Below, in pieces: positions 46,301-53,914 of a stretch of 64,000 bases of DNA (within the stretch, counting starts at the first letter, position 1; every line of letters starts with the position of its first letter). The stretch spans positions 62,001-126,000 of the forward strand of contig CAVZQK010000080.1 in assembly GCA_963777355.1 (NCBI GenBank), in the 5' to 3' direction. The notes under the pieces were generated by a model. That model had not been told where the DNA came from. It saw only the letters and a list, made by a program, of their open reading frames with translations, and ran no database searches. Made by a program: the position numbers and the translations under genes. Source of the stretch: DATJHM01 sp963777355 (GTDB taxonomy: Bacteria; Chloroflexota; Ktedonobacteria; Ktedonobacterales; Ktedonobacteraceae).

Positions 46301-46315
46301 GGAAGATGACGGAGA
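46188..46315. repeat. Inverted repeat (about 23 bp) around an 81-bp segment
   Basis: TCTCCGTCATCTTCCGTGC plus AAGC (46188-46210) is mirrored at 46292-46315 with a single extra base. The arms lie within the 5' end of the PQQ-like fragment and enclose 81 bases. It could be an invertible segment, a small insertion or an assembly fold-back. Confidence 0.65.
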
Positions 46316-46367
46316 GCCAGTTATTCATGGCGAGGTCTCTAGCTGATCTTGCGAGGAGAAGTCATCG

Positions 46368-47171
46368 CTACGTAGGGACGATTCTCGGCAAGCCCAACTG
46401 GTCGCCGAGAAACTCCTCCCAGGTCCGCCTACCGTCGGCGTGATCGGGAGTCAGGTTGGCACCAGCCCGATGGGCGCGAGCAGCCTGACCCGGCAGCCAG
46501 ACTGGCATGATCAGCCGATGCTGGTGATTGGCGTGTAGGTAGGAGCGCAGCAGATCGGCGAAGGTGTACACCTGCGGTCCACCGAGCTCCGACACCAGGC
46601 CAGTTGGCTCGCTCAGAGTCAGCTGCACAAGCCGGGCTGCCACCTCATCTGCATCAACAGGTTGGAACCGGAAGCCCGCAAAAGTTGGCACAACGGGCAG
46701 CTTCACCATAGCCCGTGCGACCGTAAGGATCGCGTCGTGGAACTGGGTGGCCCGCAGGATTGTCCAGGGTAGGCCAGAATCGGTCACAATGCGCTCGGCG
46801 GCCCACTTGGACGCGAAGTAGCCGAACATGGCGCGGTCGATGGAGCTTTTGACTGGAACCCGGTCGGCACCGACGACCGAGATGTATACCAGATGCCGCA
46901 CACCGGTCCCCGACGCTGCCTGAACCAGGTTCAGGGTCTTCTCCTCGTCGCCCTTGCTGCTGCCTGCGCAATGCATGATGATCTCGGTCCCCTCCACAGC
47001 AGCTTTAACCCCTTCGCCTGTGGCTAGATCACCGATCATGTACTCGATTCCCTCTCCATCCGTATGGTCGCTCCTACTCAGTACCCGTACCTTGTAGCTG
47101 GTATTGTGTAATTGGGAGATGACATGGCGACCGAGCGTACCCGTGCCGCCTGTTACGAGAATATGTTGCAT
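46368..47171 (-). CDS. SDR-family NAD(P)-binding oxidoreductase/epimerase (NmrA-like)
   Basis: The 267-residue Rossmann protein has the atypical-SDR glycine motif ILVTGGTGTLGRHVI, the MIGDLATGEGV acidic-strand region, and YISVVGADRVPVK followed by FGYFASKWAAERIV with the YxxxK-like lysine. Its base composition is visibly richer in GC than its neighbours. It diverges from an ECF41 sigma gene and carries a sequence matching the ECF41 promoter upstream, so it is the likely target of that sigma factor. ECF41 loci often pair with such epimerases or oxidoreductases. Substrate unknown. Confidence 0.88.
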   Translation of the reverse strand: MQHILVTGGTGTLGRHVISQLHNTSYKVRVLSRSDHTDGEGIEYMIGDLATGEGVKAAVEGTEIIMHCAGSSKGDEEKTLNLVQAASGTGVRHLVYISVVGADRVPVKSSIDRAMFGYFASKWAAERIVTDSGLPWTILRATQFHDAILTVARAMVKLPVVPTFAGFRFQPVDADEVAARLVQLTLSEPTGLVSELGGPQVYTFADLLRSYLHANHQHRLIMPVWLPGQAARAHRAGANLTPDHADGRRTWEEFLGDQLGLPRIVPT

Positions 47172-47228
47172 AGCCTCTTTCCTCTTTCCTTTGTATTTTG
47201 AATACCTCTCTCAAAGGCTCATGCAGGA

Positions 47229-47256
47229 GACGAGATAGCATTGGCAAAATGTGACA
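47229..47256 (-). promoter_or_regulatory. ECF41-type promoter for the SDR gene
   Basis: On the minus strand TGTCACA (47256-47250) is followed after exactly 17 bases by CGTC (47232-47229). This matches the published ECF41 consensus of TGTCACA and CGTC with about 17 bases between. It points toward the SDR gene, 58 bases upstream of its start. Confidence 0.8.
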
Positions 47257-47270
47257 CTCCTTCATTTGTT

Positions 47271-47300
47271 TTGTTATTTCTTCTAGGAGAAGCCTATAAT
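47271..47300 (+). promoter_or_regulatory. Sigma-70-type promoter for the ECF41 gene
   Basis: A perfect TATAAT at 47295-47300 lies 18 bases after TTGTTA at 47271-47276, 27 bases before the ECF41 start codon. The spacing and -10 are convincing; the -35 has two mismatches. Confidence 0.6.
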
Positions 47301-47326
47301 ACGAAGGGAGAAGGAGAATGTGAGAG

Positions 47327-48247
47327 ATGGACGAAGCCATGAGCCAGGAAGAAGCGTTCGAGCTCTACCGCGTGCTGCTCTTTTCCATTGCCTATCGAAT
47401 GACTGGGAGCGCTTCTGATGCGGAAGATCTTGTGCAGGAGACCTATTTGCGCTATCAAGCAAGTACCCGCCAGCAGATCGTTTCCTTGAAGGCATATCTC
47501 AGCACCATTATTACCCGTCTGGCTCTGGATTATCTGAAATCAGCTCGTGTTGCCCGCGAAGAATATGTTGGAGTCTGGCTGCCAGAACCGATCCTTACAT
47601 CGGAGGACAACGGGTTCCCTCTTGCCGACGTTGAGCGACAAGAAGCACTTTCGCTGGCCTTTTTATGCTTGCTTGAGACACTCAGCCCGCCAGAGCGTGC
47701 CGTCTTTCTCTTGCATGAGGTCTTTGATTACCCTTTTCGCGAAATCGGGGGGATGCTCTCGAAAAGCCCGGCTGCTTGTCGCCAGATCTTTCATAGGGCG
47801 AGGCAAGCTTTGCAGGACAAGCGTCCGCGTTTCGAACCGGAGCCGCAGCACCAGCGTCAGCTTGTGCTCAGTTTTCTTTCTGCCAGTCAGGGTGGGAACA
47901 TGGAGGCTTTGACCAGCCTTCTGGCTCAAGATACTGTCTCTTGGTCAGATGGTGGCGGCAGAGTGCAGACAAACCTCAAACCAATTCATGGAAAGCTGGC
48001 CGTAGCTCGTTTCTGGAGTTTCTGGCTGAGTGGGACGTACAAAAATCAGCGGCCTCTGACCTTTACACTGGCCGAGATCAATGGCAGTCCGGCCATCCTG
48101 TGTTGGGAAGAGGGCAGCCTGGTCGTAGTCATTAGCATGACCCTGAGCACCGAAGGCATTGAGGAGATTTATGCTCAACTGAATCCGGAGAAATTGATCT
48201 ATCTGCAAAAACAGTACTCCAGCGCCAGAAGAGGTGTAGAGCTTTGA
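47327..48247 (+). CDS. sigJ: ECF41-family sigma factor (SigJ-like) with SnoaL-like C-terminus
   Basis: The 306-residue protein has sigma region 2 (LFSIAYRMTGSASDAEDLVQE), region 4 (LSPPERAVFLLHEVFDYPFRE) and a C-terminal SnoaL-like domain that replaces an anti-sigma factor. The three ECF41 signatures are visible: WLPEP between the sigma regions, DGGGR in the extension and NPEKL near the end. In characterised ECF41 factors the extension both activates and restrains the protein. AAGGAG lies upstream of ATG 47327; ATG 47339 is possible. It diverges from its probable target SDR gene. Confidence 0.92.
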   Translation: MDEAMSQEEAFELYRVLLFSIAYRMTGSASDAEDLVQETYLRYQASTRQQIVSLKAYLSTIITRLALDYLKSARVAREEYVGVWLPEPILTSEDNGFPLADVERQEALSLAFLCLLETLSPPERAVFLLHEVFDYPFREIGGMLSKSPAACRQIFHRARQALQDKRPRFEPEPQHQRQLVLSFLSASQGGNMEALTSLLAQDTVSWSDGGGRVQTNLKPIHGKLAVARFWSFWLSGTYKNQRPLTFTLAEINGSPAILCWEEGSLVVVISMTLSTEGIEEIYAQLNPEKLIYLQKQYSSARRGVEL

Positions 48248-48368
48248 GTTTGGAAAAGATCAGGTGAAATGTCCGGTTTTGCCCTCACACTCCTGTTCGC
48301 ATTTCTGGCATACTACTCGCAGAGAAAGGACTTCACATCGGCTCACCTGCCAGAAAGGAACAAAACAC

Positions 48369-48650
48369 GTGATTGATTGGTTGCACTGGCTGATTGCACT
48401 TCATGCCCTGGTCGCTGCGAGCCTCGCGCTTCTCCTCTGGCTCCGGCACTCTCTCTCCGACCACATCCGCCGCATCCGCTACGAACAAGGCTGGACCCAG
48501 GCCCAATTCGGCGAACGCCTCGGTGTGGACGAACGCACCATCCGCCGCTGGGAACAAGGGCAGAACCCCAGTGCTAGATTCACCTACCGCATCGCCAAAC
48601 TTGATGAAACTCGTCAGCTATTACGGCAATTAAAAGACAGCATCTGTTGA
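48369..48650 (+). CDS. Membrane-anchored XRE-type helix-turn-helix protein
   Basis: GTG 48369 has GAAAGGAAC seven bases upstream and gives 93 residues. Residues about 1-25 form one hydrophobic helix (LIALHALVAASLALLLWL). A classical XRE DNA-binding domain follows: IRRIRYEQGWTQAQFGERL then DERTIRRWEQGQNP. A short basic tail ends the protein. It would hold a DNA-binding domain at the membrane. Targets are unknown. A longer frame from 48264 exists but lacks a ribosome site. Confidence 0.75.
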   Translation: MIDWLHWLIALHALVAASLALLLWLRHSLSDHIRRIRYEQGWTQAQFGERLGVDERTIRRWEQGQNPSARFTYRIAKLDETRQLLRQLKDSIC

Positions 48651-48680
48651 CTGTAGAGAAACAAACGAAAGGAACAGCCT

Positions 48681-49193
48681 ATGTCTTCTCACGCTTCTGG
48701 TCCCTCTACACCCGACCGCGGGCGCTTACCTCATCATCTTGAGCTCCCTTTTCAGACTCCCGATCCCTCGACTCCTGCTGGGGAGAAGATCCTTCGTCGC
48801 CTGCGCGAAGAACTAGTTCTTTGGCTCATCACCGTTGATGCAAGCGGGACGCCGCACGCGCTCCCGCTCTCGTTTCTGTGGGATGAGGCGCAATCCACCT
48901 TTCTGATCTACACGGTAGCAGAGCAGGACCCTGATCGGCGCGCGTCATACATTCGGCAGAATCCAAAGGTGGGCCTGCATTTTAATCTCGACCTGAGTGG
49001 CCTTGACCCCTTTATCTTGACCGGCGAGGCGAAGGTAAGCCTGGAGGACCCCCCATTCGATCAGGTTCCTGCCTGGGTGGCAAAATACCAGGCGTTTTTC
49101 TCACAGGTGGGGGGATTAACCATCCAGCAAGCGGCAGTCGTGGTCCCGGTGGCTTTGCGCATCCGTCCTCTGACCATGATGGCTACCTCCTGA
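48681..49193 (+). CDS. Pyridoxamine 5'-phosphate oxidase-like, FMN/F420-binding protein
   Basis: A 170-residue split-barrel flavin- or F420-binding protein of the TIGR03667-like group: KILRRLREELVLWLITVDAS followed by GTPHALPLSFLWD, RRASYIRQNPKVGLHF and FILTGEAKVS. The sequence GTPH in the second strand is typical. It follows the HTH gene by 30 bases and is possibly in one transcript with it. Substrate unknown. Confidence 0.82.
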   Translation: MSSHASGPSTPDRGRLPHHLELPFQTPDPSTPAGEKILRRLREELVLWLITVDASGTPHALPLSFLWDEAQSTFLIYTVAEQDPDRRASYIRQNPKVGLHFNLDLSGLDPFILTGEAKVSLEDPPFDQVPAWVAKYQAFFSQVGGLTIQQAAVVVPVALRIRPLTMMATS

Positions 49194-49329
49194 ACCACGG
49201 AAGAACCATAATCCTTGCGTTCCCTCCCTCATGCAAGACCGCGAGGGAGGTGAGAGGGCTTGGTAGGGCATGCACCATGCCCATTCTACTATTCGCCTGG
49301 CGCATGCATCCATCATGTGAGCCCCAGGC

Positions 49330-49894
49330 TCATGTAGCCATAGAACCGGCCAATGACCTCAACTGAAAAGCCCGCACAATAAACAGAATACCAAACACAA
49401 TCGCATAGACCCCCACCAGCCACAAAATCGTCAACAACCCTGCACCCGGACGAATGAAAAGAAGAATGCCAAACACGACAGAGATCAGGCCAGCCAACCC
49501 CAGCGCCCATTCCTGTGTTGCAGGCCCTGGAATAGTGAAGGCCGCGACAATTTCTGTGATCCCCGTCAGAATGGCCCACGCCGCCACAACATAGAGCAAC
49601 ACCAATGCAGTGAGACCAGGGAAGACAATCGCGACAATGCCAGCTACAACGCTGAGGATACCCTCGACGAGCACCCAGACCCAGCGACCCATAGAACCGC
49701 GTTCCCCAATAGAGACAATACACCGCCACAATCCCATCGATGATCGCATATGCTGCAAAAATGTAAAGGAACGCCAGAAACGCAATACCAGGAAAAAAGA
49801 GTGCAATGAGGCCGAAGATGATCGCAAGCACTCCTCTGAGTGCCAGCATCCACCAATTTCGCAAGATGACTTGAGCTCCCATATTTTGAAGCAT
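49330..49894 (-). CDS. HdeD-family membrane protein (DUF308, frameshifted)
   Basis: GGAGG lies six bases before the ATG. The restored product is 187 residues with about six hydrophobic helices arranged as three repeats of the type RGVLAIIFGLIALFFPGIA, VEGILSVVAGIVAIVFPGL and LAGLISVVFGILLFIRPGAG, as in HdeD acid-resistance proteins. The frame changes near 49705-49720: the first part ends in VAVYC and the second begins SIGERGSMGRWVWV. One base too many is present. Location: inner membrane. Confidence 0.83.
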
Positions 49895-50081
49895 GATAAT
49901 CCTCCTTCTTTTTCAACCCCTAAAATCAACAGGAGAACGCTCACAAAGTGAAACACAAGATAGTATAGCACGCAAGTTTTAAGAAACTGTAAACATCGCA
50001 CCTTAATTCTGCCAGAAGATGTCAGGAAAGAGAGTGTAATCTTCAAGAAGAGAGTAAATAATTCAGAGGAGATATACATAT

Positions 50082-50851
50082 ATGCAGATAGCCGTGAACC
50101 TCGGACCTACAGCCAACTGGACCTCCGTATTAGCTGCCGCCAAAAAGCTGACGACTACGGCTTTGATTCAGTAGGCTTTCTAGACCACTACCATGCAGAA
50201 AAACCAGAGTGGGGCTACCTCAGTGGCTGGTCCCTCTACGGAGCACTTGCGTTAGCCACGAAGCGCATCAAACTGACCCCAATGGTCATCTGTCGCCTGA
50301 ACTACCTGCCCGGTGTGCTGGCAAAAGAGACTGCAATGCTTGCTCTGCTCACCGAAGGAAGATTCTCATTAGGAATCGGTGCAGGCGACTACTTTCAGGA
50401 GATGCACGCCTGGGGCATCCCTGTACCGGATGCTACTGCTCGCATCGAAGCCTTAAAAGAGACTATCCAGCTTCTCCAAATGATCTGGAAAGGAGAAAAT
50501 GTCACATTTCAGGGCAAACATATCCAGGTGCAAAATGCCCTCTGCTCACCTCCCCCGCCGCACCCACCACACATAATTATCGGCGTCGGCAGCTCGCGCA
50601 AACTCCTGCATAGCGCCCTTACCTATGCCGAAGAAATAAATGTCTATGCCGATGAAGCACTCATTCACGAGGCCCGCCAGAAGATCGACTCCTCTGGACG
50701 ACAGATAGCTCTCTCAATCTACGTCTGGGAATGGCAAGACGACATCGAAGAGAAGCTCAAAGCATGGGAACAACTAGGCGTCACTCGCGCATTCGTAACT
50801 TTCTGGGAGCCCTTCGACAAACTGGAGCCAGCCGCACACTGGCTAAAATAA
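50082..50851 (+). CDS. LLM-class (luciferase-like) flavin/F420-dependent oxidoreductase (frameshifted)
   Basis: The restored 256-residue TIM-barrel protein begins MQIAVNLGPTANWTSVLAAAKK and continues ADDYGFDSVGFLDHYH, KRIKLTPMVICRLNYLPGVLAKETAML and GRFSLGIGAGDYFQEMHAWGIP, all typical of LLM enzymes. The frame breaks in the A5 run at 50142-50146, where six A's would keep the frame. GAGGAGAT precedes the ATG. Substrate and cofactor (FMN or F420) cannot be told apart by eye. Confidence 0.85.
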
Positions 50852-50946
50852 GCCTGAAGACCCCGAAGAACTTATTCCAACAAATCTTTTTACCGGTTCT
50901 GTCAAGAGTTTTGTGTAAATAGCAGAACAAATTCTCTATCTGATTT

Positions 50947-51432
50947 TTATTTGGCAGAGATGACTGGTTGGGCATCGGGAATGTAGTGGTGATGCACAAA
51001 GCGCTTCCATCCCGTTTTTGTCTGCGACTCGACGGCCCAGTGAAACCCCTGAGTCTCATCGGGCCAGTAGACTTGACGAGCTATGCCAGCAGGCATCTGA
51101 GCAATAAACCCAATCGCTTCAGGATGAATATCTGTAGCATCTGTCATCTCACCGCTCGACTGTTTTCCATCAGAGGTAAATGACCAGAAGCGCATTTTTC
51201 CCGCAGTATCGTAGCCAAAGAAAGCTCGTTCTTCATAGCTAGAAGTGCCCAGATCCCACATTGCTGCGAGTTCAATATAGGAGTTATTGAGCGCCCTCTT
51301 AAAACTTCGTTCACAATGGACTGTTCCGGGGCGTCCATCAGGAGTATCGGCATCCGTATGCCATGTCCCAAGCAATGGCGTCAGGATGCCTAATTTCCCT
51401 CGCCCCTTTTTCCATATCGGTTTCGTACTCAT
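50947..51432 (-). CDS. Hypothetical lipocalin-like (DUF1579-like) protein
   Basis: The 161-residue protein has the pattern of small beta-barrel proteins of the DUF1579/THAP4-like type: LLGTWHTDADTPDG, CERSFKRALNNSYIE, SYEERAFFGYDTAGKMRFW and ASGE-like GKQSSGEM. No signal peptide. Families of this type may bind heme or fatty ligands. The name is suggested only by pattern. Confidence 0.65.
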   Translation of the reverse strand: MSTKPIWKKGRGKLGILTPLLGTWHTDADTPDGRPGTVHCERSFKRALNNSYIELAAMWDLGTSSYEERAFFGYDTAGKMRFWSFTSDGKQSSGEMTDATDIHPEAIGFIAQMPAGIARQVYWPDETQGFHWAVESQTKTGWKRFVHHHYIPDAQPVISAK

Positions 51433-52234
51433 GTTGGCTCCAAACTGTCATCTACCCCATACAATCATGAATTCTGTTGTCACGTCTTGCGACTGGGGCC
51501 ATTTACACAAACTATTATACAGTCTCCTTTTACTACCTGGTTTTCACTCTCTACACCCCTAAAGAATTCTCTCCTTCTGCCGATAGAATCTTTAGGGCCA
51601 CTTTGCCATCTTGCAAAAAGACCTCACCTCTTTGTCTTACATAATAATATTGAAAGGAACATACACCCATTTACCAGCCATCTCTCTCAACAGCCAGCCG
51701 GGACAATCTTGTAGGGTCAACTCTAGACAATGTAGCATATATGCTGCATCCATGTAGCCCTTCAATGTATACTTGCATCCAGGCCACAAGCCATCCGTGT
51801 AGCATATATAGTAATCCTTCTGATAAAATCTATCTTTTCATCTCTCGTGAATGCGAAGAAAGCCGTTTCTTTCGTCATCAGAAAAATGTAGCGTTTGCTT
51901 TTTGGAAAAGGAGACAAAAAGAGGGTAAGGTCTCGCTGAGAGGTCCCCTCCCACTCTTCATAACAGGGAGGGACCTGCTTGTCCCCGTCCGCCTCGCCGA
52001 GCGATCCTCTCGCCCTGCAAATTGTGTCCGGGACAGAGGCCGCTCATGTAAGGTTTGTAAGGTATGTAGGGTTTTGCTGGCGAAAATTTTATTCAGCCCA
52101 TTTTCAGGCTACTCAACCTGTTGGCACCTCTGCTATACTGTCTCTACATCGCTTTACATCGATTCAAGGGACAATCCATCATGTTACCAGGAGCAAGTTA
52201 GTCGAAATAATGTTGGAATAATCAGGTAAATTTC
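51433..52234. other. 800-bp intergenic region with dispersed hairpin repeat
   Basis: No credible gene is seen. A hairpin-family member, GGGACCTGCTTGTCCC with following CGTCCGCCTCGCCGAGCGAT, lies near 51966-52003. A 12-base motif TGTAGCATATAT occurs twice (near 51730 and 51797). The promoter of the RNA-repair operon must lie at the right. Confidence 0.5.
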
Positions 52235-53647
52235 ATGCTATTAACAATCTCTACCACTCATCAGCCCGGCGAAGATCTGGGTTATCTCTTGCACAAACAC
52301 CCTGGGCGCGTCCAGACGTTCTCTTTGAACTTTGGCCACGCTCATGTCTTCTATCCCGAACTCTCGCCAGAGCGTTGCACGGCTGCGCTCTTGCTCGATG
52401 TCGATCCGATTCAGCTTGTTCGGGGCCGGGATAAGTCTATGGCCCTTGAGCAATATGTTAATGATCGCCCATATGTGGCCTCATCTTTTCTCTGCGTCGC
52501 CATCGCAGAAGTCTTCGGTACTGCTCTCAATGGACGCTGCAATGCCCGTCCCGAACTGGTCACTACGCCTCTCCCTCTCCAGGCACACCTGGCAACGGTC
52601 CCCTGCTCAGGCGGTGAAGAGCTGCTGAAAAATCTTTTTGAGCCGCTAGGCTATACCGTTACCGTCCAGCCCCATGTTTTAGATGAGCAGTATCCCGAAT
52701 GGGGGGATAGCCCCTACTATAGTGTGACGCTTGAGGCGACCTGCCTTTTGAGCGATCTGCTCTCGCATATCTATGTGCTGATTCCTGTGCTGGATAACAA
52801 TAAACACTATTGGATCGGCGATGATGAGGTGGAGAAGCTCTTGAAGCGCGGCGAGGGCTGGTTAAATGTCCATCCCCAGCGCGGCTTTATCGCCCGACGC
52901 TACCTGCGCAATCGCGGCTCCCTCATCCGTAATGCCCTGGCCCGTCTGCTTCCAGAAGAGGCCATCGCGCAGGCGCAAGAGCCAGAGGTAGAAGAGAGTA
53001 CAAAAGAATCCACAGCATCTACAGAGCCCGCAGAACTATCTCGTTCTCCTCATGATGAGCGCCTGGCTGCCGTCATCCATGTTCTCAAAGAGTGCAACGC
53101 CCATAGTGTGCTGGATCTGGGTTGTGGCGAGGGCAAGCTATTGGCTTTATTATTGCAGGATCGCACTTTCGAGCGCATTATTGGCCTGGATGTCTCTTAT
53201 AGTATCCTTGAGCGGGCCAGTAAGCGCCTGCACCTGGAGCAGATGCCGCCCAAACAGCGCGAGCGTATCACTCTTCTTCATGGCGCACTGACCTATCGAG
53301 ATCGCCGCCTCGCTGGCTATGATGCCGCCGCCGTGGTTGAAGTGATTGAGCATCTCGATGAGCCACGCCTGGCCGCTTTTGAGCGCGTCCTGTTTGAGTT
53401 CGCCCGTCCGGCTACTGTGGTTATGACTACGCCCAATGCTGAATACAATATAAAATTTCCCACCCTGGCCGCAGGTCACTTCCGTCACCAGGACCACCGC
53501 TTTGAGTGGACCCGCCAGCAGTTCCAGTCCTGGGCCGGACGCGTTGCTGAACGTTATGCCTACACTGTCCGTTTTCAGCCTGTCGGTTCCCCCGATTCTG
53601 AAGTGGGCTCACTCTCCCAGATGGGCATCTTCACGCGCCAGCCTTGA
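52235..53647 (+). CDS. hen1: 3'-terminal RNA ribose 2'-O-methyltransferase Hen1
   Basis: Bacterial Hen1 methylates the 2'-hydroxyl at the break of cleaved tRNA before Pnkp seals it, which protects against repeated cutting. The 470-residue protein has the N-terminal ligase-activating domain (LNFGHAHVFYPELSPERCTA, YVNDRPYVASSFLCVAIAEVFG). The C-terminal methyltransferase has SAM motif VLDLGCGEGKLL, the metal-binding EVIEHLDEPRL and HFRHQDHRFEW. Length and motifs match the family. pnkp follows after 267 bases that hold three hairpin repeats. Frame intact. Confidence 0.95.
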   Translation: MLLTISTTHQPGEDLGYLLHKHPGRVQTFSLNFGHAHVFYPELSPERCTAALLLDVDPIQLVRGRDKSMALEQYVNDRPYVASSFLCVAIAEVFGTALNGRCNARPELVTTPLPLQAHLATVPCSGGEELLKNLFEPLGYTVTVQPHVLDEQYPEWGDSPYYSVTLEATCLLSDLLSHIYVLIPVLDNNKHYWIGDDEVEKLLKRGEGWLNVHPQRGFIARRYLRNRGSLIRNALARLLPEEAIAQAQEPEVEESTKESTASTEPAELSRSPHDERLAAVIHVLKECNAHSVLDLGCGEGKLLALLLQDRTFERIIGLDVSYSILERASKRLHLEQMPPKQRERITLLHGALTYRDRRLAGYDAAAVVEVIEHLDEPRLAAFERVLFEFARPATVVMTTPNAEYNIKFPTLAAGHFRHQDHRFEWTRQQFQSWAGRVAERYAYTVRFQPVGSPDSEVGSLSQMGIFTRQP

Positions 53648-53659
53648 GATTGTTCGAGT

Positions 53660-53816
53660 GGAGACGCCCGTAGGGCAGATCGGCTTGCCCGTCTCCAGCT
53701 AGCCAGGCACCACTGGAGGATGGAGAAGCCGCCCGTAGGGCAGATCGGCTTGCCCGTCTCCAGCCATCCAAAAATCGGAGAAGCCGCTCGTAGGGCAGAT
53801 CGGCTTGCCCGTCTCC
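53660..53816. repeat. Three tandem copies of the dispersed hairpin repeat
   Basis: Copies lie at 53660-53696, 53722-53761 and 53777-53816, each built as GGAGA...GTAGGGCAGATCGGCTTGCC...GTCTCC. Outer arms (GGAGACG/CGTCTCC in copy 1) and inner arms (GGGCA/TGCCC) can pair into one hairpin. Spacing is 62 and 55 bases. The array sits between hen1 and pnkp, so it would be transcribed in the RNA-repair mRNA. Confidence 0.85.
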
Positions 53817-53914
53817 GGCTAGCCAGGCACCATCTCCCTGGAGGGCATGATCCTATATTTGAAGATGGACAGAGTACTAAGAGCTTCTTCGCTCAATAAA
53901 GAGAGATCAATTAT

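Noticed and set aside
50060..50084. GAGGAGATATACATATATG resembles the ribosome site of pET expression vectors
   Set aside because: The similarity is partial, both flanks are ordinary chromosomal sequence in a natural gene context, and no vector sequence is visible. Coincidence is likelier than contamination.
53660..53816. Three regularly spaced repeats resembling a CRISPR array between hen1 and pnkp
   Set aside because: The repeats are palindromic hairpins of a dispersed family, the intervening sequences are related to each other, and no cas gene is near.
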